Source: Acidobacteriota bacterium (GTDB lineage Bacteria; Acidobacteriota; Blastocatellia; Pyrinomonadales; Pyrinomonadaceae). Taken from it: DNA of 61,917 nucleotides. The notes below the pieces were generated by a model. That model ran no database searches. It was given only the letters and a program-made list of their open reading frames with translations, and had not been told where the DNA came from. The position numbers were made by a program, and so were the translations under genes. The stretch covers positions 1 to 61,917 of the forward strand of contig JAFAZX010000038.1 in NCBI GenBank assembly GCA_019239425.1, read 5' to 3'. This document shows, one piece after another, positions 37,119-48,168 of the stretch; position 1 is the stretch's first letter, and each line of letters starts with the position of its first letter.

Positions 37119-37142
37119 CTTTATACCGATGATGGTATAAAG
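37119..37142. promoter_or_regulatory. Perfect 9-bp inverted repeat, candidate XRE/C-protein operator
   Basis: CTTTATACC (37119-37127) and GGTATAAAG (37134-37142) are exact inverted repeats with the spacer GATGAT. The site is 47 bases before the XRE start codon in an otherwise GC-rich region. XRE regulators bind such dyads, and the arms contain TATA sequence that could double as a -10 region, so binding could control the gene's own promoter. Confidence 0.65.
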
Positions 37143-37368
37143 TGCCGTTGCGTAAATTTCCCGCCGTGAGTAGAGACCTCTCATGCTCAACGGCGACGCC
37201 CATCATTTAGCTTGAGGCTGATGGTGAGCTACGCATCCGGCCGTTGCCTTATTTCAAAGACAAGAACGCGCGCGAGGATAGCACATGAGCATTTTGGTTA
37301 GCGATTAGCGCCGGCACGTCTGTACGGGCAGGACGGTGCCGCGGCCCCGGCCTCACCGCACGGGGCGT

Positions 37369-37400
37369 GGGCCGCGTGCGCCTGGGCACGCACGCGGCCC
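37369..37400. terminator. Strong 12-bp GC hairpin, possible original malic-enzyme terminator
   Basis: GGGCCGCGTGCG (37369-37380) and CGCACGCGGCCC (37389-37400) pair perfectly around cctgggca. On the plus strand it is followed by a pyrimidine run (ctcttcatctctgttt); on the minus strand no T-run follows. It sits 13 bases past the duplicated malic-enzyme tail, where a terminator of the undisrupted gene would be expected. Confidence 0.5.
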
Positions 37401-37413
37401 CTCTTCATCTCTG

Positions 37414-37462
37414 TTTACATCAGCACGCCGGTGCGGGCGCGTTCGCGGCGGGCGACGCCGGT
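37414..37462 (-). repeat. Direct repeat copy A: duplicated last 49 bp of the malic enzyme gene
   Basis: These 49 bases match 37961-38009 at 48 positions. Read on the minus strand they encode TGVARRERARTGVLM and a TAA stop, the same end as the malic enzyme except for Gly in place of Asp. The copy flanks the brnT/antitoxin cassette on its far side, like the second attachment site of an insertion into the 3' end of a gene. Confidence 0.9.
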
Positions 37463-37473
37463 AGCCCTAAGGG

Positions 37474-37681
37474 TCAGCTTTGCTGAGGCCGCTGCCTTTG
37501 CGCGACATCCATCAGCAGGCGGAGCGCCTCGTTAACCGCCTTCGCGTCCGGGAATGCCGCCGCCACATCGGGGTCGAGCAGGACCAGGTTCGTCCCCTCA
37601 CGGTAACGCCCGACGTATTTTCCGCGCGCCCTGCCCTTCAACTGTGAGAAATCGTATTCGGGCCGCATCTCATCTCCCGGC

Positions 37682-37701
<20 letters not shown>
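37474..37701 (-). CDS. Putative antitoxin of a BrnT-type toxin-antitoxin pair
   Basis: A 75-residue protein. After a charged N-terminus it has EYDFSQLKGRARGKYVGRY, then REGTNLVLLDPDVAAAFPD and AKAVNEALRLLMDVA, a pattern commonly found in antitoxins encoded after BrnT-like toxins. The start overlaps the end of the brnT frame by 20 bases, the usual coupled arrangement. The antitoxin is intact while the toxin carries a nonsense codon. Confidence 0.7.
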
Positions 37702-39479
<1,778 letters not shown>

Positions 39480-39498
39480 GCATGCGCAAGCAAAGGAT

Positions 39499-39574
39499 TT
39501 CACCACAGAGACACAGAGGCACAGCTTGTTGAGGTCTCAAGCCTGAAGCTGTGTCTCTGTGTCTCTGTGGTGAA
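39499..39574. repeat. Inverted repeat hairpin, family B (8-mer CACAGAGA), 29-bp stem
   Basis: Arms 39499-39527 and 39546-39574 pair over 29 bp with one G-T pair. The element begins ten bases beyond the DUF2520 stop (39585) on the minus strand and ends near the malic enzyme start. The flank is TTCACC rather than TTAACC, changed on both sides. Confidence 0.92.
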
Positions 39575-39584
39575 CTGCTCTTTA

Positions 39585-40541
39585 CTACTTTCTCAACTCC
39601 CGCCGAACCCTCTCGACGAGGTCGGGGTCGGCGCCGGCCTCCTCGGCTAGTTTGAGGGAGCGCGCGCCGAGGAGTCTGTAGACGGCGAGGGCGTCCGCGT
39701 CTTCGAGGCGCGTGAGGGCGCGCAGGTGTTTGCGGACGGTCTCGGCGTCGGCGCGCGCGAAGCTGCCGGTGAGGGCGCGCGCGGGCGTCTGGCGTGCGAG
39801 GTTATCGGCGACGCTGCGCACGAGGGGCACAAGGATTTTACGGGCGCGGGAATCGGACAGCCCGCAGCGCTTGAGCGCGTCGAGCGCCACGTCGAGGAGG
39901 GCGACGACGTGGCCCGCAGACATCAGGGCCGCGGCGTGGTAGAGCGCCTTGTCTTCGGGATTGATGGTGAAAGTCTCGCCGCCGAGGTCGCGCACGAGCC
40001 GGCGCGCGGCGCGCGTGGCGGCCGCGTCGCCTTCGACGCAATAGTGCGCGCGGCGCAGACTCTCGGCACCCGAAGCGACGTCGCTCACGGACGCGAGCGG
40101 GTGCATCGAGCCGACCGCAAGCCCGTGCGCGCGCAAAGGCGCGAGCGCTTCGGAAGAGAGCGCGCCGCTCGCGTGCAGCGCGACGCGAGACTTTAAAGAG
40201 GGCAGCGCGGCCAGCCTCTCGGCCGTCTCCGCGATGGCGTCGTCGGGCGTCGTGACGAAGAGAAGGCGCGCGGCGGGCAGTCTCTCAAGCTCCTCGACGT
40301 TGAGCGCGAGCGCTCCTACACACGCGCGCCTCGCCGCGCGGCGCGCGTGCGCCGCCTGACGAGAGACCAGCGCGCGCACTTCGTAACCGCACGCGTCGAG
40401 TGCGCGTGCGAGCGCCGTCCCCAGACGACCCGCGCCGACGACGACCGCCGAACGTGTTGAAGGGGAGGGCGTCTGCTGGAAGGCGGAAGGCGGAAGGCGG
40501 AAGGCGGAAGGGTGGCGCGTTGCCTTCCCTTCCGCCTTCAT
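39585..40541 (-). CDS. Rossmann-fold DUF2520 protein, start codon inside a repeat hairpin
   Basis: A 318-residue protein. After an odd N-terminus, VVVGAGRLGTALARALDACG is an NADP-binding loop, ASGALSSEALAPLRAHG and SMHPLASVSD follow, and the helical C-terminal domain has ALYHAAALMSAGHVVALLDV. This is the DUF2520 (F420-/KARI-like) two-domain layout; some relatives are annotated as ketopantoate- or pyrroline-reductase-like. The only usable start is an ATG at 40541 inside the right arm of the family E hairpin, so about 20 N-terminal residues (RHPSAFRLPPSAF) are encoded by heptamers. GGCGGAGG just before it is also repeat sequence. Confidence 0.75.
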   Translation of the reverse strand: MKAEGKATRHPSAFRLPPSAFQQTPSPSTRSAVVVGAGRLGTALARALDACGYEVRALVSRQAAHARRAARRACVGALALNVEELERLPAARLLFVTTPDDAIAETAERLAALPSLKSRVALHASGALSSEALAPLRAHGLAVGSMHPLASVSDVASGAESLRRAHYCVEGDAAATRAARRLVRDLGGETFTINPEDKALYHAAALMSAGHVVALLDVALDALKRCGLSDSRARKILVPLVRSVADNLARQTPARALTGSFARADAETVRKHLRALTRLEDADALAVYRLLGARSLKLAEEAGADPDLVERVRRELRK

Positions 40542-40563
40542 CCCTCCGCCTTCATCCTTCCGC
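40478..40563. repeat. Inverted heptamer-repeat hairpin, family E (unit GGCGGAA/GGATGAA)
   Basis: The left arm has about five GGCGGAA units (40479-40511). The right arm (about 40522-40563) has CTTCATC and CTTCCGC units, so pairing is imperfect. On the minus strand the element begins one base after the P-loop ATPase stop and runs into the coding sequence of the next gene, supplying its ATG. Confidence 0.82.
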
Positions 40564-40564
40564 G

Positions 40565-43300
40565 TCACGGTGCGTTGAGTTCGGCCTTCGAGACGACTTC
40601 GATGAGCACGGGCTGTTCGGGCAGCTCGTCCAGCCACTGCTCGAAGCGCGCGCGCAGCTCGTCGCGCGTGAGCAGGCCGGACTCGCCGTTGGGCGCGGCC
40701 ACGCGTACGGGCGGCGGCGCGGGCATGCGCTTGAGCGCGCGCTCGATGAGCCGCGCGTCCTGGCGCGCGAACCTCTCGGGCAGGTTGTCGTGCGCGAAGG
40801 CCGCCGAGAGCAGGCGCGCGCGCTTCGACGCCTCGGACTCCACGTCGCGCCGCGCCAGGGCGTCGAGCGAGATGGCGAGCGGCGTCCCCAACAGCCGCAG
40901 CGTCCGGCGGTAGACGCCGAGGCCGCGCTCCATCAGGGCCTCAAGCTCCTGCGGCAGCTCCGACAACTCCTCCGCGCGCGACAGGCGGAACTGGCACGCG
41001 CACGCGGGCTGACCCGCGAGCAGCCGCCGCACGTCGAGTCCGCAACGCGCCCCCTCGGCCGCGCGCAAGAGAGCTTCGGCCTGTCGCCAGACCTGCGTGC
41101 TCACGACCGGCAGACGCGCCAGCGACTCGAACTCGCGCCAGCGCTCGGAGCGGCGCAGGTCGCGCAGGGAGTCGCGCGCGCCGCCCGCGCCCACAGTTTT
41201 ATCATGGAGCGCGGCGTAATGCTCGCCGTAGCGCGAACGCCACTCGCGCCACAGACGCTCGAAGCGTTCGCGCCGCGCGCCTTCGAGGAAGTTGTTCGAA
41301 TCGTGCGCGAGGTTGAGCAGCTCGCGCCGCGCCACCTCAATCTCTTCCACGCCGGTCGGCTCGGCCGCGGCGAGGTAGGCGCGCACGCGTTCGCGCGCCG
41401 CGACGGTCTCGACGAACCCGCAGAGGTCTTCGAGCGTGCTCGTGAGACGCGCGACCGCGGAGGGCGAGCGGCCGAAGGCGCGCGCGATGCGTTCGAGCGC
41501 CTCCTCCAACTTAATCTTCCCCGAAGCTTCGGCCTCGACGGCCGTGGCCGCGCGCCCGAAGCTCTTGCGCACCTGCGCCTCCGCCTTCCAGACGCGTGTC
41601 GTCAGGCAGGCGTCGGGCAGCGCGTCGAACTTCTGCGCGAGTCCCAGAAGTGTCCACTCTTTGGCCCAGAGCAGGAGCGCGGCGCGCACCTCCGCGCGCA
41701 CACCGCCCGCCTGACCTTCGCCGAGCGCCGGACGACCCGTCAGCAGTCTCGCCCAGTCGAGCAGCTCTGCCGAGAGCGGCTCGGCCGCTTCATGCGAAGG
41801 CGCGGGCGCGGCCTCGGCCTTCGGGCGTGGCTCCTCGACGTGAACCGGGCGCGGACTCTCGACGACTTCGGGAGAAGGCTTGGGCGGTTCCGGCTTCGGC
41901 GGCTCCGGCTCGGGCGGCACCGCCTCGGCCGCTTCGACCCTTTCGACCTTCGGCGCGGACTCCTGAACTTGCGCGGCGGGCGTCGCAAAGTGCGAGGCGA
42001 TGCGGAAGCGGTAGCGCGTCTCGCCGCCGGGGCCGTCCGCGAGGACGAAGCTGCCCTCGGGTGCCTCTGCGGCGAAGCGCGCGAGCGTCTCGGCCACGCG
42101 GCGCGGGGCGTCGCCGCCCGCGTCCTCGTCCGTCAAAAGCAGCGCGGCGCACATCTCGCCCGGCGTCGCGTCGCGGCCGTCGAGCGAGAGCACGAACAGG
42201 CTCTTCAAAATCAGCCGCGCCTGGTAGCGCTGCATGATCGGGAGCTGGCCGATGCAGGCCGCGGTCAACTGGTCGTAGGTCGCGAACAGTTCGCGCAGCT
42301 CCGGGTTGAGGCGCAAGTCCTCTTCGGTCGCGTCGAAGACCTCGTCGAGCAGCACGAGCGCGAGGGCGGGGCGCGAGGTGGCGCGCGCCGCGGCCGCGGC
42401 CGCGAACGGCAGGAAGGCGAACTTCGGCAGGAAGAGGCGCACGCCCGACGCGACCTCCGCGACGAGCGGGTGGACTGGATAAACGGAAGAGAAGCGCGCC
42501 TGACTCCAGTTGAACTCGTGTACGGTGGCGCGCAGCGCCTGGTAGATTTCGCGGAGCGTGTCGCCGACCTGCGGCTTCTTGCGCAGCACGAACTGGTCTG
42601 CGACGCGGTAGAGGTTCTCCGGGTCGAGGTAGTCAATCCGGTATGTGCCCGCGACGGCGACGTTCGCGCCGTCGGCGTCCGCGATGTCGTCGTCGAGCGC
42701 GAGCGCGAGGAAGACGTTCAGGTCGCGCGCGGCCGTCGCCAACGAACCCAGGTACGGGCCGTCGTCGCGAGAGACGCGCGCGGGCCGGTTGAAGGCCGTG
42801 TCGATAATGACGACCAGCGTCTCGCCCATCGCGCGCGAGGCGGCGACGGCCAGGACTTCGGCCGGGTCGCGGTTGCCCCACTGCGACTCGCTCCCGCCGA
42901 AGAAGGCCGCGAAGCTCGCCGCCAGCTCGTCGGCCAGCGTCGGCCGCGTCCCGCGCTCCACGCGCACGACGAGGTAGCGCCGCCCGGCCAGGCGCTGCGC
43001 GCTGGCGAGGACGTGCCCGTCTTCGACCGTCTGCCGCAGGCGCTCCGAACCGCTCAGCGCCCCGAAGACGGCGAGCGTGTGGCTCTTGCCGACGCCGCGC
43101 GCGCCCGCGAGCGCGCGCGCCGCGCCTTTCCCGGCGGACAGCTCGGCCAGGCCGTCGAGCCAGCGCGAGAGCAGGTCGGAAGTGACGTCGGTGAAGCGGT
43201 AGGCGGCCAGCGCCTGCGCGGGGTCTTCTGCGAAATTCCCGACCTGCTCGAACGACTGCGGCTCGACCAGGTCCTTGATCTTATCCTGTATCCGTTTCAT
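40565..43300 (-). CDS. Large P-loop ATPase, DUF6079/BrxC-PglY-like, unknown role
   Basis: A 911-residue protein. MKRIQDKIKDLVEPQSFEQV opens it; a Walker A loop GARGVGKSHTLAVFG lies at about residues 67-81 and a Walker-B-like ETLVVIIDTAF at about 170-180. FLPKFAFLPFAAA and a Pro/Glu-rich linker (about 500-560) precede a long helical C-terminal half. This layout resembles the large ATPases of BREX/Pgl defence systems and DUF6079 proteins. No other brx or pgl gene is near. Met 43300 is chosen as start; in-frame upstream codons extend it to 43492 but add Arg/Pro-rich sequence of no family character. Confidence 0.65.
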   Translation of the reverse strand: MKRIQDKIKDLVEPQSFEQVGNFAEDPAQALAAYRFTDVTSDLLSRWLDGLAELSAGKGAARALAGARGVGKSHTLAVFGALSGSERLRQTVEDGHVLASAQRLAGRRYLVVRVERGTRPTLADELAASFAAFFGGSESQWGNRDPAEVLAVAASRAMGETLVVIIDTAFNRPARVSRDDGPYLGSLATAARDLNVFLALALDDDIADADGANVAVAGTYRIDYLDPENLYRVADQFVLRKKPQVGDTLREIYQALRATVHEFNWSQARFSSVYPVHPLVAEVASGVRLFLPKFAFLPFAAAAAARATSRPALALVLLDEVFDATEEDLRLNPELRELFATYDQLTAACIGQLPIMQRYQARLILKSLFVLSLDGRDATPGEMCAALLLTDEDAGGDAPRRVAETLARFAAEAPEGSFVLADGPGGETRYRFRIASHFATPAAQVQESAPKVERVEAAEAVPPEPEPPKPEPPKPSPEVVESPRPVHVEEPRPKAEAAPAPSHEAAEPLSAELLDWARLLTGRPALGEGQAGGVRAEVRAALLLWAKEWTLLGLAQKFDALPDACLTTRVWKAEAQVRKSFGRAATAVEAEASGKIKLEEALERIARAFGRSPSAVARLTSTLEDLCGFVETVAARERVRAYLAAAEPTGVEEIEVARRELLNLAHDSNNFLEGARRERFERLWREWRSRYGEHYAALHDKTVGAGGARDSLRDLRRSERWREFESLARLPVVSTQVWRQAEALLRAAEGARCGLDVRRLLAGQPACACQFRLSRAEELSELPQELEALMERGLGVYRRTLRLLGTPLAISLDALARRDVESEASKRARLLSAAFAHDNLPERFARQDARLIERALKRMPAPPPVRVAAPNGESGLLTRDELRARFEQWLDELPEQPVLIEVVSKAELNAP

Positions 43301-43697
43301 GCGCTCCCGGCGGGAAAATGCGGCAAAGGCCAGGGCCGGCTCCTCAACGAATGAGGGAGGAAGGGCACTTTCGAATCTAGCACGCTGGCGCGCGCGGTGG
43401 CAACGGATAAGTTTTTTGCTCCCGCGAGGGGCGCGCCTGCTGCTATAATCCGGGCCGAGTCTCCTCCAACATGAAGGCCGGGCCGGACACAACCTGCGGC
43501 GCGCCCCGCCGCATCAAAAGGTTCGCGCCTTTCCGGGTTCCCTTTCGACGGTCGTCCGATTCAAACCCTCAGCAGTCGCCCAGTTGGGCCGAGAGTCGGG
43601 CCGCAGAGAACTTTAACTGGCGCGAGGGATCCGCCGAAGAGGTTCGACTTCCTTCCGGCCGCAGACTGTAGACAAGAACTTTTTGGAGGCACACGTG
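43301..43697. other. Divergent intergenic region between the P-loop ATPase and the M48 protease
   Basis: These 397 bases hold no gene I can support. A TATAAT at 43444-43449 could be a plus-strand -10, but no -35 match stands at the right distance. GGAGG at 43685-43689 serves the M48 gene. There is no heptamer element here, as in other divergent promoter regions of this window except the one at 60838. Confidence 0.4.
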
Positions 43698-44939
43698 ATG
43701 CAATACAGATTCTCCCGCTCGCTCGTCGCGGTCGGACTCATCTCCAGCCTCTGGGCGGGTTCGATCAGCGTGGTGGCCGCGCCGCTGCGCCGTCAGGACG
43801 CACAACAGAAGCCCGCGGCCGCCGCCAAGCAGGACGCGGCCGCCGCCAAGGATCAGAAGGACAAGAAGGGCAGCGGCGACGAGGCGACGGACGAGCAGGT
43901 CGCCTCCGCCCAGCCCGCCGCGTCGTCGGGCGCCGGCCGGCCGCTCTCGGAGAAGGAAGACCCGCGCATGATCGGCAAGCGCAACATCAACAAGGGTCTC
44001 ATCATCCCGAAGATCGCGGGCGGCATCGACAAGGAGGTCGCGCTCGGCCGACAGCTCGCCGCGCAGGTCGACCGCGAGGCCAAGTTCATCGACGACCCCG
44101 TCATCACCGAGTACATCAACCGCGTCGGGCAGAACGTCGTCCTCCACTCCGACTCGAAGATTCCCTTCACGATTAAGGTCATCGACTCCGACGAGGTCAA
44201 CGCCTTCGCGCTGCCGGGCGGCTTCTTCTACGTCAACAAGGGGCTGATTCTGGCGGCCGACAACGAGGCCGAGGTGGCGGGCGTGATGGCGCACGAGATC
44301 GCGCACGTCGCCGCGCGCCACGCGATGGAGAATCAGGCCAAGGGCATGATCGCGCAGGGCCTCATGATCGCCGGCTCGATCTTCCTCGGCGGCCTCGGCG
44401 GCCTGCTCATCAACCAGGCCGGGCAGTTCGGCGCGCTGCTCACCTTCATGAAGTTCAACCGCGGGGCCGAGTCGGAGGCCGACATGCTCGGCGTCCAGTA
44501 CATGTGGGCCGCCGGGTACGACCCGAACGCGATGTCCACGATGTTCGAGAAGCTGGCGGCCAAGAACAAGAAGAAGCCCGGCACCTTCTCAAGACTCTTC
44601 GAGACGCACCCGCAGTCGGTCGACCGCATGGAGGCGACGCGCCAGCTCGTCGCGCGCTTCCCCGAGAAGGAGGAGTACGTCCTCTCGACTTCGGAATTCA
44701 ACCGCGTCAAGGCGCGGCTGCTCCGGCTCTCGAACGCGCGCGCCTCTTCGGCCGGCGACATCGCGCCGGGCGAGGACGGCGCCCCGGGCCGCCCGACGCT
44801 CAAGCGCCGCTCGCCCAACGCGGACGAGAACGGCACGCCGACCGACCCCAACGCCGCGCCGGCCGATAAGAAGTCGGACGCGCCGCAGCTCAAGAAGCGC
44901 ACCGACGACCAGCAGCAGCAGACCCCGCCCGAGGACTGA
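43698..44939 (+). CDS. Exported M48-family metalloprotease
   Basis: A 413-residue protein with an N-terminal hydrophobic signal (SLVAVGLISSLWAGSISVVA). A disordered Ala/Lys/Gln stretch (about 35-85) follows, then the peptidase domain with VMAHEIAHVAARHAMEN (HEIAH at about 199-203) and the third zinc ligand Glu in GAESEADMLGVQYM. TPR-free, so closer to BepA-/LoiP-like periplasmic proteases than to HtpX. The C-terminus (about 340-413) is again disordered. ATG 43698 with TTGGAGGC nine bases before is preferred. It likely does outer-membrane or periplasmic protein quality control. Confidence 0.87.
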   Translation: MQYRFSRSLVAVGLISSLWAGSISVVAAPLRRQDAQQKPAAAAKQDAAAAKDQKDKKGSGDEATDEQVASAQPAASSGAGRPLSEKEDPRMIGKRNINKGLIIPKIAGGIDKEVALGRQLAAQVDREAKFIDDPVITEYINRVGQNVVLHSDSKIPFTIKVIDSDEVNAFALPGGFFYVNKGLILAADNEAEVAGVMAHEIAHVAARHAMENQAKGMIAQGLMIAGSIFLGGLGGLLINQAGQFGALLTFMKFNRGAESEADMLGVQYMWAAGYDPNAMSTMFEKLAAKNKKKPGTFSRLFETHPQSVDRMEATRQLVARFPEKEEYVLSTSEFNRVKARLLRLSNARASSAGDIAPGEDGAPGRPTLKRRSPNADENGTPTDPNAAPADKKSDAPQLKKRTDDQQQQTPPED

Positions 44940-44964
44940 GCACGCGGGGCGGCCATTGCGAAAG

Positions 44965-45008
44965 GCCGAAGAAGGCTCTCAGGTTCGAACAACCTGAGAG
45001 CCTTCGGC
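44965..45008 (+). terminator. Long hairpin between the M48 protease and rplM
   Basis: GCCGAAGAAGGCTCTCAGGTT (44965-44985) and AACCTGAGAGCCTTCGGC (44991-45008) form a stem of about 18 bp with one small bulge and loop cgaac. No long T-run follows, so it may act as a terminator that needs other factors or as a transcript-end protector. It is not built of heptamers. Confidence 0.6.
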
Positions 45009-45051
45009 TTGAGCGGAAGAACATTGGCCCCGGTGAGGCCCGCGCGGCGGC

Positions 45052-45080
45052 TTGACAACGAAAAAGCCGTTAAGTATTCT
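45052..45080 (+). promoter_or_regulatory. Sigma-70-type promoter of the rplM-rpsI operon
   Basis: TTGACA at 45052-45057 and TATTCT at 45075-45080 are separated by exactly 17 bases in a suddenly AT-rich patch. The -35 is a perfect match and the -10 matches four of six. It lies 45 bases before the rplM start codon, right where a strong ribosomal-protein promoter is expected. Confidence 0.8.
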
Positions 45081-45124
45081 ACCCGTTCGCGTTTTAGACG
45101 CTTAAAATTGAGAGAGTTATCCTT

Positions 45125-45592
45125 ATGTCAACATACTTCCCGAGCGGGGACGGACTCGCTGAGAATCGCAAGTGGTACGTGGTGGACGCGGCGGGCCAGA
45201 CCGTCGGGCGCCTCGCGACCGAGGTCGCGCGCGTGCTGACCGGCAAGAACAAGCCGCAGTACACGCCCTTCCTCGACATGGGCGACCACGTCATCGTCAT
45301 CAACGCCAAGCAGGCAGTCTTCAAGGGGTCGAAGAACGACCAGAAGATGTACCACCACCACACGCTCTACCCGGGCGGCCTGCGCTCCATCTCGGTCAAG
45401 GACCAGTTCCAGCGCTACCCCGAGCGGGTCATCGAGTTGGCCGTCAAGGGGATGCTCCCGAAGACGAAGCTCGGCCGCGCGATGGCGAAGAAGCTCAAGG
45501 TCTACGCCGACGCCGAGGGCCTCACGCGGCACGCGGCGCAGAAGCCGGAGCCCTTGGCCCTCGACCCGCGCGCCGCGGCGCAGAAGGCTTAA
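45125..45592 (+). CDS. rplM: Large-subunit ribosomal protein L13 (uL13)
   Basis: A 155-residue protein matching bacterial L13. [20 protein letters not shown] near the start, then [34 protein letters not shown] and [20 protein letters not shown]. It is one of the first proteins to join the 50S subunit. A sigma-70 promoter precedes it and rpsI follows 30 bases later, the near-universal L13-S9 operon. Confidence 0.97.
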   Translation: MSTYFPSGDGLAENRKWYVVDAAGQTVGRLATEVARVLTGKNKPQYTPFLDMGDHVIVINAKQAVFKGSKNDQKMYHHHTLYPGGLRSISVKDQFQRYPERVIELAVKGMLPKTKLGRAMAKKLKVYADAEGLTRHAAQKPEPLALDPRAAAQKA

Positions 45593-45622
45593 GACCGAAG
45601 TTTAAGGTAAGGAAGAGGAACT

Positions 45623-46015
45623 GTGGCAGACATCCAGTATTACGGCACCGGGCGGCGCAAGACTGCGACCGCGCGCGTCTACCTTCGGCCGGGCTCGGGC
45701 GAGATTAAGGTCAACCGCAAGGGTTTCGACGACTACTTCCCGAACCAGGCGCTCCGCATGGTCATCCGCCAGCCCCTGACGCTCACCGACACCGCGAACA
45801 AGTTCGACATCCTGGTCAACGTCGCGGGCGGCGGCCCCGCCGGCCAGGCCGGCGCGGTGCGTCACGGCATCACCCGCGCGCTGATGGAGTTCAACGCCGA
45901 CCTGCGCCCCGCGCTCAAGGACGCCGGCCTCGTGACGCGCGACCCGCGCGCCAAGGAGCGCAAGAAGTACGGCCAGAAGGGCGCGCGCAAGCGCTTCCAG
46001 TTCTCTAAGCGCTAA
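45623..46015 (+). CDS. rpsI: Small-subunit ribosomal protein S9 (uS9)
   Basis: A 130-residue protein. [20 protein letters not shown] at the start and the invariant C-terminal tail KRFQFSKR, which reaches the P-site tRNA. GTG 45623 is the start; AAGGAAGAGG lies upstream. Downstream is a family C hairpin that starts five bases after the stop. Confidence 0.97.
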   Translation: MADIQYYGTGRRKTATARVYLRPGSGEIKVNRKGFDDYFPNQALRMVIRQPLTLTDTANKFDILVNVAGGGPAGQAGAVRHGITRALMEFNADLRPALKDAGLVTRDPRAKERKKYGQKGARKRFQFSKR

Positions 46016-46019
46016 CGCG

Positions 46020-46090
46020 CTGGTAAATCGTGAATAGTAAATCGTAAATGGATTTGCCATTCACCATTTACCATTGACCATTTACCGTTC
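46020..46090. repeat. Inverted heptamer-repeat element, family C (unit GTAAATC/GTGAATA), imperfect
   Basis: Left units GTAAATC, GTGAATA, GTAAATC, GTAAATG (46023-46050) face right units CATTCAC, CATTTAC, CATTGAC, CATTTAC (46058-46086). The pairing is patchy, so this looks like an older or rearranged copy of the family seen at 10911. It lies between rpsI and rpsB. Confidence 0.75.
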
Positions 46091-46192
46091 GCACAATCCA
46101 TTGCCCCGCCCCGGTTGGTTGCCCTCTCCAGAGAGAGTGGCCGTGGGGCGCGGCGAGTACACGAAACCAATCAAGACCTAAGGAGGGTTAGT

Positions 46193-47236
<1,044 letters not shown>

Positions 47237-47281
47237 GACGGGCGCCGGGCCAGCACACTTTCAACTTTCAAACTACGGCGA

Positions 47282-47328
47282 GCGCAGCCCTCCAGTGTGG
47301 ATGAACCCGCCGGGCTGCGCTTCTTTTT
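47282..47328 (+). terminator. Intrinsic terminator or attenuator between rpsB and tsf
   Basis: GCGCAGCCC (47282-47290) and GGGCTGCGC (47312-47320) pair perfectly across a 21-base loop and are followed by TTCTTTTT (47321-47328). It lies 45 bases after the rpsB stop and 39 before tsf. As tsf has no other clear promoter, partial readthrough would set the S2 to EF-Ts ratio. Confidence 0.8.
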
Positions 47329-47366
47329 GAGCAATCAGACTACTGTCTACATTCAGGAGAATTATC

Positions 47367-48038
47367 ATGGCGGAAATCACACCGGCGGCGGTGAAGTCGT
47401 TGAGGGAGAAGACGGGCGCGGGGATGATGCTCTGCAAAAAGGCGCTCACCGAGGCTAACGGGAACGAGGAGCAGGCCATCGAAATCCTGCGCAAGATGGG
47501 CGCGGCGTCCGCCGGCAAGAAGGAGGGGCGCGTCGCGGCCGAGGGCGCCGTCGGCTCCTACATCCACATGGGCGGCAAGGTCGGCGTGCTCGTCGAGGTC
47601 AACTGCGAGACCGACTTCGTCGCGCGCACCGAGGAGTTCCAGGCGCTCGTCAAGGACATCGCGATGCACGTCGCCGCGGCCGAGCCGCGCTACGTCACGC
47701 GCGAGGAGGTGCCCGCCGACATCCTCGACAAGGAGCGCGAGATCACCCGCGCCCAGATCGCCAACGACCCGAAGAACGCGAACAAGCCCGCGCAGGTCGT
47801 CGAGAAGATCGTCGAGGGGCGCCTCAACAAGTTCTACGAGGAGATGGTGCTGCTCGACCAGCCCTTCGTCAAGACCCCCGAGAAGACCATTAACGAGCTG
47901 CTCACCGAGAAGATCGCCAAGACGGGCGAGCGCATTACCGTCCGCCGCTTCACCCGCTACAAGATGGGCGAGGGGCTCGCCAAGCGCGACGAGGACTTCG
48001 GCGGCGAGGTCGCCGCGCTCGCCGGCGGTAACCAGTAG
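47367..48038 (+). CDS. tsf: Translation elongation factor Ts, short form
   Basis: A 223-residue protein. The N-terminal UBA-like domain has [20 protein letters not shown] and [17 protein letters not shown]; the core has [20 protein letters not shown]. It is shorter than E. coli EF-Ts (about 280) and closer to the short type. EF-Ts recycles EF-Tu by removing GDP. CAGGAGAA lies about ten bases before the ATG. Confidence 0.96.
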   Translation: MAEITPAAVKSLREKTGAGMMLCKKALTEANGNEEQAIEILRKMGAASAGKKEGRVAAEGAVGSYIHMGGKVGVLVEVNCETDFVARTEEFQALVKDIAMHVAAAEPRYVTREEVPADILDKEREITRAQIANDPKNANKPAQVVEKIVEGRLNKFYEEMVLLDQPFVKTPEKTINELLTEKIAKTGERITVRRFTRYKMGEGLAKRDEDFGGEVAALAGGNQ

Positions 48039-48057
48039 GGGCTTCAGACCGGAGAAC

Positions 48058-48160
48058 AATTAACGGGGATGGATGGGATGTGCGGGATGAGAAGATTTAA
48101 GATTTCAAACTTGAAATTTCAAATCTCCGACCCCGCACACCCCGTCCGTCCCCGTTAATT
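48058..48160. repeat. Inverted repeat hairpin, family J (GGATGGG-type), 29-bp arms with three G-T pairs
   Basis: Left arm 48058-48086 begins AATTAACGGGGATGGATGGG; right arm 48132-48160 is its reverse complement except for three positions, all of which would pair as G-U in RNA. The loop holds a second AT-rich inverted repeat around AAATTTCAAATCT (gatttcaaacttgaaatttc). The element lies between tsf and pyrH. Confidence 0.87.
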
Positions 48161-48168
48161 TCTGACCC

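Larger units (their letters stand above)
37073..37413. other. Intergenic region with operator dyad and GC hairpin
   Basis: I see no gene in this stretch. It holds the XRE leader with the dyad at 37119-37142, about 220 bases with no recognisable feature, and the 12-bp hairpin at 37369-37400. It ends where the duplicated malic-enzyme tail begins. Composition is mixed, with AT-richer sequence near the XRE gene. Confidence 0.5.

Noticed and set aside
40565..43300. A BREX or Pgl defence island
   Set aside because: No methylase, phosphatase or other brx/pgl gene flanks the ATPase.
40400..43354. A 984-codon open frame on the plus strand across the P-loop ATPase
   Set aside because: It is Arg-rich with no domain, and mirrors the conserved ATPase on the minus strand; in GC-rich DNA such antisense frames are expected.
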